From Ignavibacteria bacterium (GTDB lineage: Bacteria; Bacteroidota; Ignavibacteria; Tepidaquicellales; Tepidaquicellaceae), in assembly GCA_019187405.1 (NCBI GenBank), contig JABAQZ010000006.1, positions 1 through 64,000 of the forward strand: DNA of 64,000 bases. Reading direction: 5' to 3'. Shown in pieces: positions 8,827 through 18,102 of this stretch (position 1 is the first letter of the stretch; each line of letters opens with the position of its first letter). The notes below the pieces were generated by a model. That model did not search any database, had not been told where the DNA came from, and worked only from the letters and a program-made list of their open reading frames with translations. A program made the position numbers and the translations under genes.

Positions 8827-9666
8827 TCAAAGTTCTCTGATTATGTCTTTTAAAACGTTTTTGAGAACTGCATTACAAGCAGCAAGATTTTTTTTCTGCT
8901 CTTTATATTTTTGAGATTCAGCTCTGTTATCTTCCATCATTTTATCAGCAACTAATTCTCTTGTTATCATTCCGATTGCCGCAAAATCAATTCCTGCATG
9001 AACGCTTGCAATATTTTCGGGAACAATTGAATATCCGAGCACATCAGCTCCGATTTCTCTGTAAAATCTTGCTTCGGCATCTGTTTCCGTCTGCGGTCCC
9101 GTAATTCCGAGATAAACAGATTCGTAATTTTTGATTTTTTTATTCTGAAAAATTTTGCAAAGGGTTTCATAAAGTCTGTTGTTATAAGCATTGCTCATAT
9201 CCGGAAATCTCAATCCAAGTTCACTGTCATTTTCGCCAATCAGAGGATTATCGCCGACGAGATTTATGTGATCATAAATAAGCGCAAGACCTCCGCATTT
9301 GAATCTCGGATTCAAATGACCGGCTTCGTCAATAGATAAAATCTTTTTAATGCCGAGTGACTTCAATACATAAATAATGTGACCGATTTCTCTCATCGAT
9401 ACTCCTTCGTAATAATGAAGTCTTCCTTCGCAAACGATTACATCCTTATTACCGCTTCTGCAAAACAAAAGGTTTCCTGTCTTGTTGTTTGACTTTCCGT
9501 AAACCTGCGGCAGGATTCCGCAATTAAGTTTAGCCAAAATTTTAAAATCCCTGAGCACGTCAAAATTTTTCTCGACAATAAGAGCGCAAGTAGGTTTAAA
9601 TCCCAGAGGAAAATGTTTTTTAATAAAACCGGAAGTAATTTTAATCTTATCGTATTGTTCGGACAT
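8827..9666 (-). CDS. Divergent purine nucleoside phosphorylase paralogue
   Basis: 279 residues of the PNP/MTAP fold, recognisable by CEGRLHYYEGVSMREIG, DHINLVGDNPL and ITGPQTETDAE. Key positions are altered compared with the neighbouring enzyme. NACG becomes DEAG (113-116), GMST becomes GYSI (211-214), and the base-recognition loop ITDEGFPD becomes ITRELVAD (234-241). The catalytic-site Glu of the ETxAE motif (Glu194) is kept. It may have a different nucleoside specificity or be a regulatory subunit. It lies 13 bp downstream of the canonical phosphorylase, consistent with a tandem duplication followed by divergence. Confidence 0.8.
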   Translation of the reverse strand: MSEQYDKIKITSGFIKKHFPLGFKPTCALIVEKNFDVLRDFKILAKLNCGILPQVYGKSNNKTGNLLFCRSGNKDVIVCEGRLHYYEGVSMREIGHIIYVLKSLGIKKILSIDEAGHLNPRFKCGGLALIYDHINLVGDNPLIGENDSELGLRFPDMSNAYNNRLYETLCKIFQNKKIKNYESVYLGITGPQTETDAEARFYREIGADVLGYSIVPENIASVHAGIDFAAIGMITRELVADKMMEDNRAESQKYKEQKKNLAACNAVLKNVLKDIIREL

Positions 9667-9679
9667 TATATTTTTGATA

Positions 9680-10480
9680 TTAATTCAATTTAGCAACAAG
9701 TTTCTTAATCAGTAGAGTAAGCTTTGGCTCGGCTATGCCGGCTGCTTCCAATATATCTTTTAATACAGCAGGTTTAAGAGTATCAGGAAACCCTTCATCC
9801 GTAATTATAGATAATCCGAGTACTTCAATTCCAAGCTCGCTTGCAACAAGCGCTTCGGGAATAGTGGACATGCCAACGGTATCTCCTCCGATTTTTCTAA
9901 GCATTCTGTATTCTGCTTTTGTTTCAAGATTAGGTCCCTGAACCGGCACATAAGTTCCCTTCTTCACGGAGATTCCGTTTTCAACAGCGGTATCTTCAGC
10001 AAGTTTTATCAGTCTCTCGGAATATAATTTACCGGTTTTTTTAGAATTATATTTATTGCTTCTGATCGGTGAATCGAAAAGCAGATTAATATGCGATGTC
10101 ATTATCATAAGTTCGGTTTTCCTGTAAGAAGGATTGATTGCTCCGCATGCATTTGAAATTATCAGATGCTTAATTCCGATCTGATTTAATACATGTATTG
10201 GAAAAGTTACATCAAGCATTCCATAACCTTCGTAATAATGAAATCTCCCTTGCATTGCAACTATATTTCTTCCCGACAGTTTTCCAAAAATTAATTTTCC
10301 CGAGTGTGATTCCACGGTAGATACGGGAAAGTGCGGTATGTCTGAATAATCAATGGCGGAAATTATTTTTATGTCTTTAACCAATCCTCCAAGTCCTGTT
10401 CCAAGAATTATTCCCGTTCCGTAGTTTTCCGAATGTCTGTTTTTTAAAAAACTTAACGCTTCTCTGTGCTTATTTGTCAT
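9680..10480 (-). CDS. punA: Purine nucleoside phosphorylase (trimeric type)
   Basis: 266 residues, typical for trimeric PNP. Motifs in order: GTGLGG (27-32, phosphate binding), GRFHYYEGYGM (78-88), NACGAINP (110-117), GPNLETKAEYRML (182-194), GMSTIPE (203-209) and ITDEGFPD at the purine pocket. It converts purine nucleosides and phosphate to free base and pentose 1-phosphate for salvage or catabolism. It is 10 bp downstream of divIVA and followed by its divergent paralogue. The downstream aldehyde dehydrogenase-like gene suggests a pentose or deoxyribose-related role, but this is inference. Confidence 0.93.
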   Translation of the reverse strand: MTNKHREALSFLKNRHSENYGTGIILGTGLGGLVKDIKIISAIDYSDIPHFPVSTVESHSGKLIFGKLSGRNIVAMQGRFHYYEGYGMLDVTFPIHVLNQIGIKHLIISNACGAINPSYRKTELMIMTSHINLLFDSPIRSNKYNSKKTGKLYSERLIKLAEDTAVENGISVKKGTYVPVQGPNLETKAEYRMLRKIGGDTVGMSTIPEALVASELGIEVLGLSIITDEGFPDTLKPAVLKDILEAAGIAEPKLTLLIKKLVAKLN

Positions 10481-10490
10481 TAATAAAGTT

Positions 10491-11075
10491 CTATTCGGTA
10501 GTACCGGATCCGGTCGTATTTATGGATACTTTTTTCAGTTTTACTTCTCCTGTAATTTCATCATCTGAATCTTCTTTAATTTCATCTTTAAGTCTGACAT
10601 GTGTCAGTTCCATTGAATAAATATTCCTGTTCTTTATAAATTCCTCCATCTCATTGAGCTTTTCAAGAAAGAATAACTTAACATCTTCAACCAGCTTGTC
10701 ATTGCGCAGTTTTATTTCTTCCAGTTCATGCTTCTTGTTGAGTATTTCTTTTTCCATATCCTGAAACAACTTCTGAGAGTTCAGCTCGGCTTCCTTTATA
10801 ATGTTTTCCGCTTTTTTCTTTGCATTATTAATAACTTCTTCGGTTATGTCCTGCGCTTTTACAATTGCTTTTTGCAGCGTGCTTTCATTCTCTTTATAAA
10901 CTTCCAGATCCGTTGAGAGATTGCGCGCTTTTTCTGAAAGATTTGCATTGTCTTCTACTAACCTCTCAAATCTCAGACTTAATGTTTCAAGAAATGCATC
11001 CACTTCATTAGCATCGTATCCTCTGAACGCTTTTCTGAAATCTGTCTTCTTTATGTCTTTTGGAGAAATGCTCAT
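10491..11075 (-). CDS. divIVA: DivIVA-domain cell division/polarity protein
   Basis: 194 residues. The N-terminal DivIVA membrane-binding signature is clear (SPKDIKKTDFRKAFRGYDAN, then EVDAFLETL). A long coiled coil follows to about residue 145, with a short charged Thr/Ser-rich tail. DivIVA-type proteins gather at curved membrane and recruit division or envelope-growth factors. It lies 27 bp after yggS, an order also seen in many Gram-positive and Chlorobi-type genomes. The C-terminal tail after the coiled coil shows no known domain. Confidence 0.93.
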   Translation of the reverse strand: MSISPKDIKKTDFRKAFRGYDANEVDAFLETLSLRFERLVEDNANLSEKARNLSTDLEVYKENESTLQKAIVKAQDITEEVINNAKKKAENIIKEAELNSQKLFQDMEKEILNKKHELEEIKLRNDKLVEDVKLFFLEKLNEMEEFIKNRNIYSMELTHVRLKDEIKEDSDDEITGEVKLKKVSINTTGSGTTE

Positions 11076-11102
11076 GCTTTAAAAAATAATTTTACAAAAT
11101 GT

Positions 11103-11795
11103 TTATTCCGTTCTTTGACCGAATATTGCACTGCCTAATCTCAGCAAATTGGAGCCCTCTTCTATAGCTATCTGATAATCATTTGTCATTCCCATTGAAA
11201 GATATTCAAAATCATGAAATTCCGCACTGAATTCATCGTAGATATGTTTCAGCAGTCTGAAACACTTTCTAATTTCTTCCTTGTCATCGGTTAATTTTGC
11301 CATTGTCATGAGTCCTTTCATCCTGACATTTTCGAGCTCGGAAATCCTGTGACAAAGAATTCCCGCACTATCGGGATCTGCGCCGAATTTCTGCGGTTCA
11401 CCACTTGTATTTATCTGAACAAGTATGTCTTTCTTCTGATTAATCTTTTTGGCGCATTTGTCAATTTCTTCGGCAATCTCCAAGCTGTCAACTGAATGTA
11501 TAAGCGATATGAATGCAACTATATCTTTTACTTTTCTTGACTGAAGATGTCCAACCATGTGCCAATTGAGCTTAACTTCGTGCTGAAAAGAAATATTGTA
11601 ATATTTGTCACGTAATTCCCTTACTCTGTTCTCGCCAAAATCAAAATGCCCCAGCTGACTTAATTCAAGAATATTCGATATCGGAAAAGTCTTGCTGATT
11701 GCTACGATTTTTATTTCTTCCGGATCTTTATTTAATCTATCACAAATATCTCTGATATTTGATTTTACTTCTCTGAAATTAGTCTCTAAACTCAT
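11103..11795 (-). CDS. yggS: YggS/PLPBP family pyridoxal-phosphate homeostasis protein
   Basis: 230 residues, normal for the family. The PLP-binding lysine is in the strand KIVAISKT. Other motifs are FGENRVRE, WHMVGHLQSRKVKDI, IHSVDSL, VQINTSGEPQKFG, MKGLMTMA and LSMGMTNDYQIAIEEGSNLLR-type phosphate-binding residues. The protein has a single barrel-domain fold, lacks known catalytic activity, and buffers PLP levels. It is the first gene of the minus-strand run that includes divIVA. Confidence 0.95.
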   Translation of the reverse strand: MSLETNFREVKSNIRDICDRLNKDPEEIKIVAISKTFPISNILELSQLGHFDFGENRVRELRDKYYNISFQHEVKLNWHMVGHLQSRKVKDIVAFISLIHSVDSLEIAEEIDKCAKKINQKKDILVQINTSGEPQKFGADPDSAGILCHRISELENVRMKGLMTMAKLTDDKEEIRKCFRLLKHIYDEFSAEFHDFEYLSMGMTNDYQIAIEEGSNLLRLGSAIFGQRTE

Positions 11796-12002
11796 ATCGA
11801 TTTAAGCACAAAATAATTTTATTAATTGCAATTTTCAATTGATAAAGCACTTTACGTACTTAAGCTATTTGTTACATAGTAATGGAAGATAAAAAAATGA
11901 ACCGGTGAAATTTTTCTGTATGATAAATCTGTAAATAAAAATCATAGTTCGCTTGTGGTAAAAAAATATTTCCAGCAGCAAATTTATTGTAACAAACTAT
12001 AA

Positions 12003-13694
12003 TTAGTTTTTGGGGGCTTCGGTAGAAACAAAATTACCGGTAATTTCTTTTATGCATTGGTGGACAGTTACTTCAAAAGAATTATCACTATTGTTTGTCT
12101 GAAAACCGATTTTCAAAAGCAGATTTCTAACATTCGGTCTTACTCTTGCAATATGCATTTCACAATCATGCTCTTTTAACTCTTTTTGCAAGGCAACTAT
12201 AGTCTCTGCAGATGTTATATCCATTAATATTACCGGACTTGCATCGAGAACCAAATATCTGACTTTTTCTTCATTCACATTAATCAACTGCTTAACCAGC
12301 TGAGTGAAATAGTCCGAATTGAAAAAAAACATTGATGCTTCAAATCTGACAACAAGTATTCCGGGCAGTGTAACTGCTTTTTCATAATCTTCAATGTCCT
12401 GAAAGCTGTCTATTCCTTCCACTCTACCGAGTATTGAAATTTTGGGTCTCACAGCTCTTTTTAAAATTCCGATCAACGACAGTGAAACGGCAATGAGAAC
12501 TGCCTTTACCACTCCAATGCTTATTACGCTTAAAAAAGTTATGACGGAAAGCCAAAACTCGCCTCTGCTGGCTGCATAAAGTTTTTTCAAATAGCTTATG
12601 TCTATTAAACCTAAAGTTGCCGAAATAATAATTGCGCTTAGTACCGACACGGGAAGAAATTCAAGATAAGAAGTAAAAAAAATCACAAATAAGATTATTG
12701 TAAATGATGCCACAATAGAGACAAGCTGAGTCTTGCCGCCGGCTGAATCGTTAACTGCCGTTCTTGAATCAGCGCCGCTTACAACAAACCCACCGAATAT
12801 GCCCGAAAAAAATGATGACATGCCAAGTGCAACGAAATCCTTATTTGCATTTAAAGTGTAATGATTTTTAACGGCAAAAGTTTTACTCGTAAGCATTGCG
12901 CTGCAAAAACTTATCAACACAATAATTATAGAATCAGAAAATAATGACTCGATGTAATCAAGATTAATAGACGGAATTCCGGGAATAGGAATACCGGATG
13001 GCACCTTGCCAACTACCGCTATTCCAAACCTGCTTAATTCAAAAAGAATTACTGCGGCAATTCCTATAATTACAGCAATTAATGGAGCAGGAAATTTACG
13101 GAAATATTTTTTTGCAACCCTTAGAAAAATAAAAACTGAGATGCCGATAATTAAAGCAGTTATGTTTGTTTGATTAATCTTTGACAAAAAATCTATGATC
13201 GTTCTGATAAGTCCGGTTGTTGTAATCTGATAACCGAAAAGTTTTCCCAGCTGACCGGCAATTATTGTCAAAGCTAATCCGTTCATGTAACCCGATAAAA
13301 TCGGTCTCGATAAAAAATCTGCTATGAGTCCAAATTTCATTAGTCCAAACAAAACACAAAGCAATCCTGAAAAGATTGCAAGCATGGCTGAAAGCGATCC
13401 GTATTCCGCAGGAGTAGTAACTGAAAAAGCAGCAAGTGAAGATGCAATAAGAATACAGGTTGCTCCGTCTGGTCCGACTATAAGCTGTCTGGATGAACCA
13501 AAAAATGCGTAAGCAATCATAGGAAAAATGCATGAATACAATCCTGCTTCGGGAGGCAGTCCGGCAATGCTTGAATAAGCGATTCCTATCGGAAGCGCTA
13601 TAGCCGCAACGGATAATCCGGCAACTATATCTTTTGAGAAATAATCTTTTTTGTAATTCTTAATCCATTCAGTTGAAATAATATCTTTTAGCAC
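12003..13694 (-). CDS. SulP family anion transporter with STAS domain
   Basis: 563 residues. Residues 20-420 hold the many membrane helices of the SLC26/SulP fold. AGLSVAAIALPIGIAYSSIAG and PEAGLYSCIFP mark the first helices, and GADSRTAVNDSAGGKTQLVS is the conserved central motif. Residues 440-555 form a cytoplasmic STAS domain (VRYLVLDASPVILMDITSAE). These proteins move sulfate, bicarbonate or similar anions; the substrate cannot be read from sequence. The start is a GTG at 13694. The gene stands alone between yggS (207 bp away) and a 336-bp gap. Confidence 0.9.
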   Translation of the reverse strand: MLKDIISTEWIKNYKKDYFSKDIVAGLSVAAIALPIGIAYSSIAGLPPEAGLYSCIFPMIAYAFFGSSRQLIVGPDGATCILIASSLAAFSVTTPAEYGSLSAMLAIFSGLLCVLFGLMKFGLIADFLSRPILSGYMNGLALTIIAGQLGKLFGYQITTTGLIRTIIDFLSKINQTNITALIIGISVFIFLRVAKKYFRKFPAPLIAVIIGIAAVILFELSRFGIAVVGKVPSGIPIPGIPSINLDYIESLFSDSIIIVLISFCSAMLTSKTFAVKNHYTLNANKDFVALGMSSFFSGIFGGFVVSGADSRTAVNDSAGGKTQLVSIVASFTIILFVIFFTSYLEFLPVSVLSAIIISATLGLIDISYLKKLYAASRGEFWLSVITFLSVISIGVVKAVLIAVSLSLIGILKRAVRPKISILGRVEGIDSFQDIEDYEKAVTLPGILVVRFEASMFFFNSDYFTQLVKQLINVNEEKVRYLVLDASPVILMDITSAETIVALQKELKEHDCEMHIARVRPNVRNLLLKIGFQTNNSDNSFEVTVHQCIKEITGNFVSTEAPKN

Positions 13695-14030
13695 AATTAA
13701 AATTTAATGTTGCGGATTAATTTCTTTTTGTAATTTAAAGAATTATACAGATATATATTATTCAAAGTTTTGTCAACAAACAAAATACCGGTATCAGCAT
13801 TTATTATATTGTCAAGCAATAATAGCAGTTACATTAATCCGAAAATCCTTGACAAGAATGGATTCATTTTTTCAATGATACTGCCGGGAGTTAATTAACT
13901 TCGGTTTGTGAAGACAGGTATAGATGAAACAAGACTTTCATTATTTCTAATACCGGTTATTAGATATTTTCATTAAGTTTGTTTTTAATACATTATAAGT
14001 ATAATTTTTACGACAACATTAATTCACTAC
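13695..14030. other. Intergenic gap with no gene seen
   Basis: AT-rich spacer between the SulP start and a pseudogene tail. On the minus strand a TTGACA at about 13770 (reverse complement of TGTCAA) lies some distance upstream of a TATAAT-like element near 13745. The spacing is not canonical, so it is not called as a promoter. No ORF of note, RNA or repeat was recognised. Confidence 0.5.
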
Positions 14031-14639
14031 TTATTTAAGCAGAATGCATTTTTTTGAATCGGTAAAATTTCCTTCTGTCTTAAGAAAATAAAAATATATT
14101 CCACCCGGTAAATCCGTTCCGTCAAGTAAAACTTCATGTGTTCCTTTAATCAAGAATGAATTCAGAATTTCTCTTTCAAATTTTCCGGTAACATCATACA
14201 GCTTTATCTCTATAGCTGCGGGTTTCCCCAATTGCAGACTAATTACTGATGAAGGATTAAAGGGATTCGGATAATTCTGATAAAGAACAATATTATCTTT
14301 AATCATTTCATTATTGCCAATAATGTCCGTAAGCTGTGAATACTTAATCACGGCAAAATCCGATCCCGATGATGTACCTGTTATGAAACCGCTAAGTATC
14401 AAGTTTCCGGAATTGTCAATAGAAACCGAATTTGCAACATCATTATTATTTGACAAAGAATTATAACTTCTTACCCATAATTCTTTTCCCGATGAATTAT
14501 ATTTTATTAAAACGATGTCATCCATGAATGAGCTGTTAGAGCTTAATCCTGTAACAAATACATTACCGGAATTATTGGTGCAAAGAGATCTCGGCTCGTC
14601 AAATCCGAATGGAACAAGTCAGTTTTCCCAAGAATACTG
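14031..14639 (-). pseudogene. N-terminally truncated type IX secreted protein (SBBP-type repeats)
   Basis: The C-terminal 164 codons are intact: one beta-propeller-type repeat (DDIVLIKYNSSGKELWVRSY, then SGNLILSGF), then NYPNPFNPSSVISL and a terminal KKCILLK, which is the type IX sorting domain. Reading back from the ATG at 14525, the frame continues through SGNVFVTGLSSNS, another repeat strand, and meets a TGA at 14619-14621. Before the TGA it still reads QYSWEN, consistent with the same repeat family. No signal peptide or start is present. This is a relic of a larger surface protein. Confidence 0.72.
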
Positions 14640-14785
14640 ATTTTCAAAGTATGCATATAATTCAAAAAAATATTTTAATGTTATGTAATTAATATAAAAA
14701 ATTTTTTCAGATGAATTTATTTATTCACTGACAATGCATTTAAAAAAAGTTATTTTTACAGCAGACAAACTCAAACTTTATTGTC

Positions 14786-15070
14786 ATGAAAACACAGAAC
14801 ACTGCTTCTACGAAAGAATTAAAGGAAATTCTGGATATACTGAAAAAAGGAAATAAAATCCTGAAGAAAGAAATTGAAAATCTTCAGGAACACAACAAAA
14901 TTTTTAATTCCCAGATAAACATTTTTAAATCATACAACAAAATTCTGAAAGAATATAACAGCGATTTGCTTTCCGAAATGGAAAAAAAGCAAAGCAATCA
15001 TGAATTGTTTAATGAGGAAGATCTAAAAAACAGATTTGCAAATGATAATCTAAATCTGACAGAAGTATAA
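14786..15070 (+). CDS. Small coiled-coil protein, unknown
   Basis: 94 residues from an ATG. Residues 8-70 are strongly helical with heptad-like spacing of Ile and Leu (KELKEILDILKKGNKILKKE and on), predicted to form a coiled coil. It is rich in Lys, Glu and Asn with no Cys and no signal peptide, so it is probably cytoplasmic. It has no close neighbour in the same direction and I do not recognise a family. The clean frame and biased composition favour a real gene, but the evidence is modest. Confidence 0.5.
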   Translation: MKTQNTASTKELKEILDILKKGNKILKKEIENLQEHNKIFNSQINIFKSYNKILKEYNSDLLSEMEKKQSNHELFNEEDLKNRFANDNLNLTEV

Positions 15071-15148
15071 ATTCTTAAGAGAAATTCGGATGAAGATTTT
15101 TTACTGAATCTAAGTTTATTCGTGGATTTATATTTTAGCGCAGAATTT

Positions 15149-15177
15149 AGTTATGTTTATTTTTTGCAAACATAACT
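15149..15177. repeat. Inverted repeat, 10-bp arms
   Basis: AGTTATGTTT at 15149-15158 is repeated as its exact reverse complement AAACATAACT at 15168-15177, around a 9-base loop. It lies 79 bases after the small coiled-coil gene and directly before a second inverted repeat that ends in a T run. It may be part of a double transcription stop or an operator. Confidence 0.4.
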
Positions 15178-15179
15178 TC

Positions 15180-15227
15180 AGTTTACGAAATAATTTATAT
15201 TATAATTTATCCGTAAACTTTTTTTTT
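15180..15227 (+). terminator. Possible intrinsic terminator
   Basis: AGTTTACG (15180-15187) and CGTAAACT (15212-15219) form a perfect stem around a 24-base, AT-only loop that can itself fold. The stem is followed by nine T in a row (15219-15227). On the + strand this fits a Rho-independent terminator for the coiled-coil gene ending at 15070. The long loop lowers confidence. Confidence 0.45.
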
Positions 15228-15348
15228 CAAAAAAAAGTCCTGAATTAGAAATTCTTGTTTACAGACAAACAAGTAACGGTATGTGCTGCACTGACTGAAA
15301 AAATTTATTTATATTATTTCTGTCTAAATTTTAAATCTTCAATGTTTC

Positions 15349-15903
15349 TCAGGCAAGAGTATTTGCAAATTCCACGAGCTCCATCCCTCTTTCCATTGCC
15401 TGTCTGTTAAGAGGAAGCAGATTATGATATCTTCCGGGAAGCACTTTTTTCAGACCTTCAATAACGGTATCAAGCGATAATACTGGTTTCTTTTTAAGAA
15501 AAGCGCCGAGAATTATCATATTCATAACTCTGGTATTATTGAGCTTTGCAGCTTCATTCGCAGCTTCAACAGGCAGAGCTTCTATGTCCTTTCGAGTAGG
15601 GGGATTAAGTATCGTGCTTGATTCATATATAAGCAGACCACCCGGCTTAACTGAATTTTCAAATTTATCGAGAGATGGCTGATTAAGCGCTATGACAGTA
15701 TCAAATTTTGTAAGTATCGGCGAACTAATAGCCGAATCGCTTATGATTACCATGCAGTTTGCCGTGCCGCCGCGCATTTCAGGTCCGTATGAAGGCATCC
15801 AGCTTACTTCTTTATTTTCTATAACTCCGGAGTAGCAAAGAATCTGACCCATTGTAAGTACTCCTTGTCCTCCAAATCCTGCAATTATTATTTCCTCTGT
15901 CAT
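15349..15903 (-). CDS. 2-oxoacid:ferredoxin oxidoreductase, gamma subunit
   Basis: 184 residues. The gamma-domain signature AGFGGQGVLTMGQILCYSG is at 8-26, followed by YGPEMRGGTANC. It is the last of four genes that together make the separated-subunit form of a 2-oxoacid:ferredoxin oxidoreductase (order delta, alpha, beta, gamma). The enzyme oxidatively decarboxylates a 2-oxoacid to acyl-CoA and reduces ferredoxin. Only one base separates it from the beta gene. Substrate could be 2-oxoisovalerate-type branched acids or 2-oxoglutarate, and I cannot decide from sequence alone. Confidence 0.92.
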   Translation of the reverse strand: MTEEIIIAGFGGQGVLTMGQILCYSGVIENKEVSWMPSYGPEMRGGTANCMVIISDSAISSPILTKFDTVIALNQPSLDKFENSVKPGGLLIYESSTILNPPTRKDIEALPVEAANEAAKLNNTRVMNMIILGAFLKKKPVLSLDTVIEGLKKVLPGRYHNLLPLNRQAMERGMELVEFANTLA

Positions 15904-15904
15904 T

Positions 15905-16723
15905 TCAATTTTCCTTTCCGGGTAATTTTAAATCTCCAAGCGGATAAAATGGGAGCATGTGTTCTTCAAGCCATTTATTTGATTCCACCGGCGTCATTTT
16001 CCAGTTTGACGGACAATTAGTTACAATTTCCACAAAGCTTACGCCTTTATTGAGCTCTTGAAATTTGAATCCGTTGTATATTGCTTTCTTAGCTTTGCGA
16101 ACATGAACAGGAGTATTGACGGCAACCCGTGAACAGTAATAAACGCCGGGCAGCTGCGCTATCAGTTCAGTTATTTTAAGAGGATAACCCATTGCCTGAA
16201 CGTCTCTTCCAAACGGAGTCGTTGTAGTTTTCATTCCTTCCAGCGTGGTCGGAGCCATTTGTCCGCCGGTCATTCCATAAATACCGTTATTAATAAATAT
16301 GATCAGAATATTTTCTCCTCGATTGCAAGTATGTATGGTTTCACCCGTTCCGATAGCTGCAAGATCGCCGTCGCCCTGATATGAAAAGACATATCTGTCG
16401 GGAAGTACTCTTTTAATACCTGTTGCAACTGCAGAAGCTCTCCCATGCGCAGCTTCCGACATGTCAACGTTGAAATAATTATAAGCAAACACTGCGCAGC
16501 CTACTGGAGCAACGCCGATTGTTTTCTCCTGAATCCCGAGTTCATCTATCACTTCCGCAATCAGTCTATGCGCAACTCCATGACCGCATCCCGGACAATA
16601 GTGCATCGGTGTCTTTGTTAGCGTCTCTGGTTTGTCATAAACAAGATTTTCGTTTATGCAGACGCTTTCTTCTTCTATTAAATTTTCATAATGACTGTCG
16701 TCAAGCATTCTTCTTTCGTTCAT
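15905..16723 (-). CDS. 2-oxoacid:ferredoxin oxidoreductase, beta (TPP-binding) subunit
   Basis: 272 residues. It carries the thiamine-diphosphate binding motif GDGDLAAIG...NN (near residues 119-148), and YCPGCGHGVAHRLIAEV, whose Cys pair may contact a cluster. A roughly 35-residue N-terminal lead precedes the core. The gene overlaps the alpha gene by four bases (ATGA type), so the subunits are co-translated. It provides the catalytic thiazolium site together with the alpha subunit. Confidence 0.94.
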   Translation of the reverse strand: MNERRMLDDSHYENLIEEESVCINENLVYDKPETLTKTPMHYCPGCGHGVAHRLIAEVIDELGIQEKTIGVAPVGCAVFAYNYFNVDMSEAAHGRASAVATGIKRVLPDRYVFSYQGDGDLAAIGTGETIHTCNRGENILIIFINNGIYGMTGGQMAPTTLEGMKTTTTPFGRDVQAMGYPLKITELIAQLPGVYYCSRVAVNTPVHVRKAKKAIYNGFKFQELNKGVSFVEIVTNCPSNWKMTPVESNKWLEEHMLPFYPLGDLKLPGKEN

Positions 16724-17790
16724 GCCGGTACTCCTTCGTTTATTTCTATTATTTTTTCCAAAATCTCTTCCGGCGTTGGTATAATGCCTCCCATTCTACC
16801 GGTAAAATCGACTTGGATTTTTCCGTTCACAGCAAGCCTGATGTCTTCAAGCATTTGTCCTGCATTCATTTCAACTGTAAGAAATATTCTTGAACTGTCG
16901 GCAAGCGTATTAACTTCTTCATAAGGAAACGGAAACAGTGTAATTGGTCTGAACACTCCTGCTTTAATACCTTTTTCTCTTGCAAGGTCGGCTGCTTTTT
17001 TGCATATCCTTGCGACCAGTCCAAAAGCAAGCAGAACCACTTCTGCATCATCACATTTATATTTTTCAAAACGAATTTCTTCTCTTTCGATTGACTTGTA
17101 TTTTTTCTGCAGGTGAAGATTTTTTTCCTGCATTACTTCAGGCTGAATATACAAAGATGTAATAATACTTCTTCCACGGTCTTTGGTCTTGCCCGTTGTA
17201 GCCCAAGGCAGCAGTTCAAATTTTCTTTCAGTCTGCGGAAAGAGTTCCACTTTTTCCATCATCTGTCCGAGCGCTCCGTCAGTGAGTATCATGACGGGAT
17301 TTCTCCATTTGAATGCGAGTTCAAATCCAAGTTTTGTATGGTCAACCATTTCCTGAATAGTGGAAGGAGCGAGCACGATCAGTTTATAATCTCCATGTCC
17401 GCCTCCTTTCACAGCCTGAAAATAATCCGATTGCGCCGGCTGTATAGTTCCAAGTCCGGGACCTGCTCTTACTACATTCACAATGAGACACGGAAGTTCC
17501 GCGCATGCAATATATGAAATGCCTTCCTGCATGAGACTTATACCGGGCGACGAAGATGAGGTCATAACTTTTTTGCCCGTACCTGCTGCACCGTATATCA
17601 TATTTATTGAAGCGATTTCGCTTTCAGCCTGCAGAACTACCATTCCGGTTCTCGCATAAGCTTCTTTTGCAAGATATTCCAGCACCTCTGACTGTGGTGT
17701 AATGGGATATCCAAAATATGCATCGCATCCTGCTCTTATTGCAGCTTCAGCAAGCGCTTCATTACCTTTCATTAATTTTAACTCTTTCAT
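16720..17790 (-). CDS. vorB: 2-oxoacid:ferredoxin oxidoreductase, alpha subunit (VorB-like)
   Basis: 356 residues. Motifs are KGNEALAEAAIRAGCDAYFG, YPITPQSE, AESEIASINMIYGAAGTGK and TSSSSPGISLMQEG, which are typical of the pyrimidine-binding domain. Lengths and gene order match the enzymes usually annotated VorB (branched-chain 2-oxoacid). The similar KorA is a real alternative. It overlaps its neighbours by four bases on both sides, which argues for equal production of subunits. Such enzymes link amino-acid fermentation or the reductive TCA cycle to ferredoxin. Confidence 0.88.
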   Translation of the reverse strand: MKELKLMKGNEALAEAAIRAGCDAYFGYPITPQSEVLEYLAKEAYARTGMVVLQAESEIASINMIYGAAGTGKKVMTSSSSPGISLMQEGISYIACAELPCLIVNVVRAGPGLGTIQPAQSDYFQAVKGGGHGDYKLIVLAPSTIQEMVDHTKLGFELAFKWRNPVMILTDGALGQMMEKVELFPQTERKFELLPWATTGKTKDRGRSIITSLYIQPEVMQEKNLHLQKKYKSIEREEIRFEKYKCDDAEVVLLAFGLVARICKKAADLAREKGIKAGVFRPITLFPFPYEEVNTLADSSRIFLTVEMNAGQMLEDIRLAVNGKIQVDFTGRMGGIIPTPEEILEKIIEINEGVPA

Positions 17791-18074
17791 GATTTTACTT
17801 TTACTGTTATGTCACCGGTTACGTTTGTAATCGTGGCAACTTGCTCTTTTTTCTTTTCCGTTTTTCGGAAAACTCTGATAACACTGTCGGGACAGACAAG
17901 CGCGCAATTTGTACATCCGGTGCAATTGTCTTCAATTTTTACTATGTAATGATATCCTTTTGAATTAAGCTTTCGTGAGAGCTCAAGAGAATGCTGCGGG
18001 CATGCCGCAGCGCACAGCTCACAGCCTTTGCATTTTTCGATATCAATTATAATGTCACCTTTTACCTTTGCCAT
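17787..18074 (-). CDS. 2-oxoacid:ferredoxin oxidoreductase, delta (ferredoxin) subunit
   Basis: 95 residues with two CxxCxxCxxxCP-type motifs: CKGCELCAAACP (14-25) and CTGCTNCALVCP, giving two [4Fe-4S] clusters. It carries electrons from the alpha/beta site to external ferredoxin. It is the first gene of the operon and overlaps the alpha gene by four bases. A perfect inverted repeat lies 29-53 bases upstream and may control the operon. Confidence 0.94.
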   Translation of the reverse strand: MAKVKGDIIIDIEKCKGCELCAAACPQHSLELSRKLNSKGYHYIVKIEDNCTGCTNCALVCPDSVIRVFRKTEKKKEQVATITNVTGDITVKVKS

Positions 18075-18102
18075 TGCTGACTTTTCAATTTTTAAACAAA
18101 AA

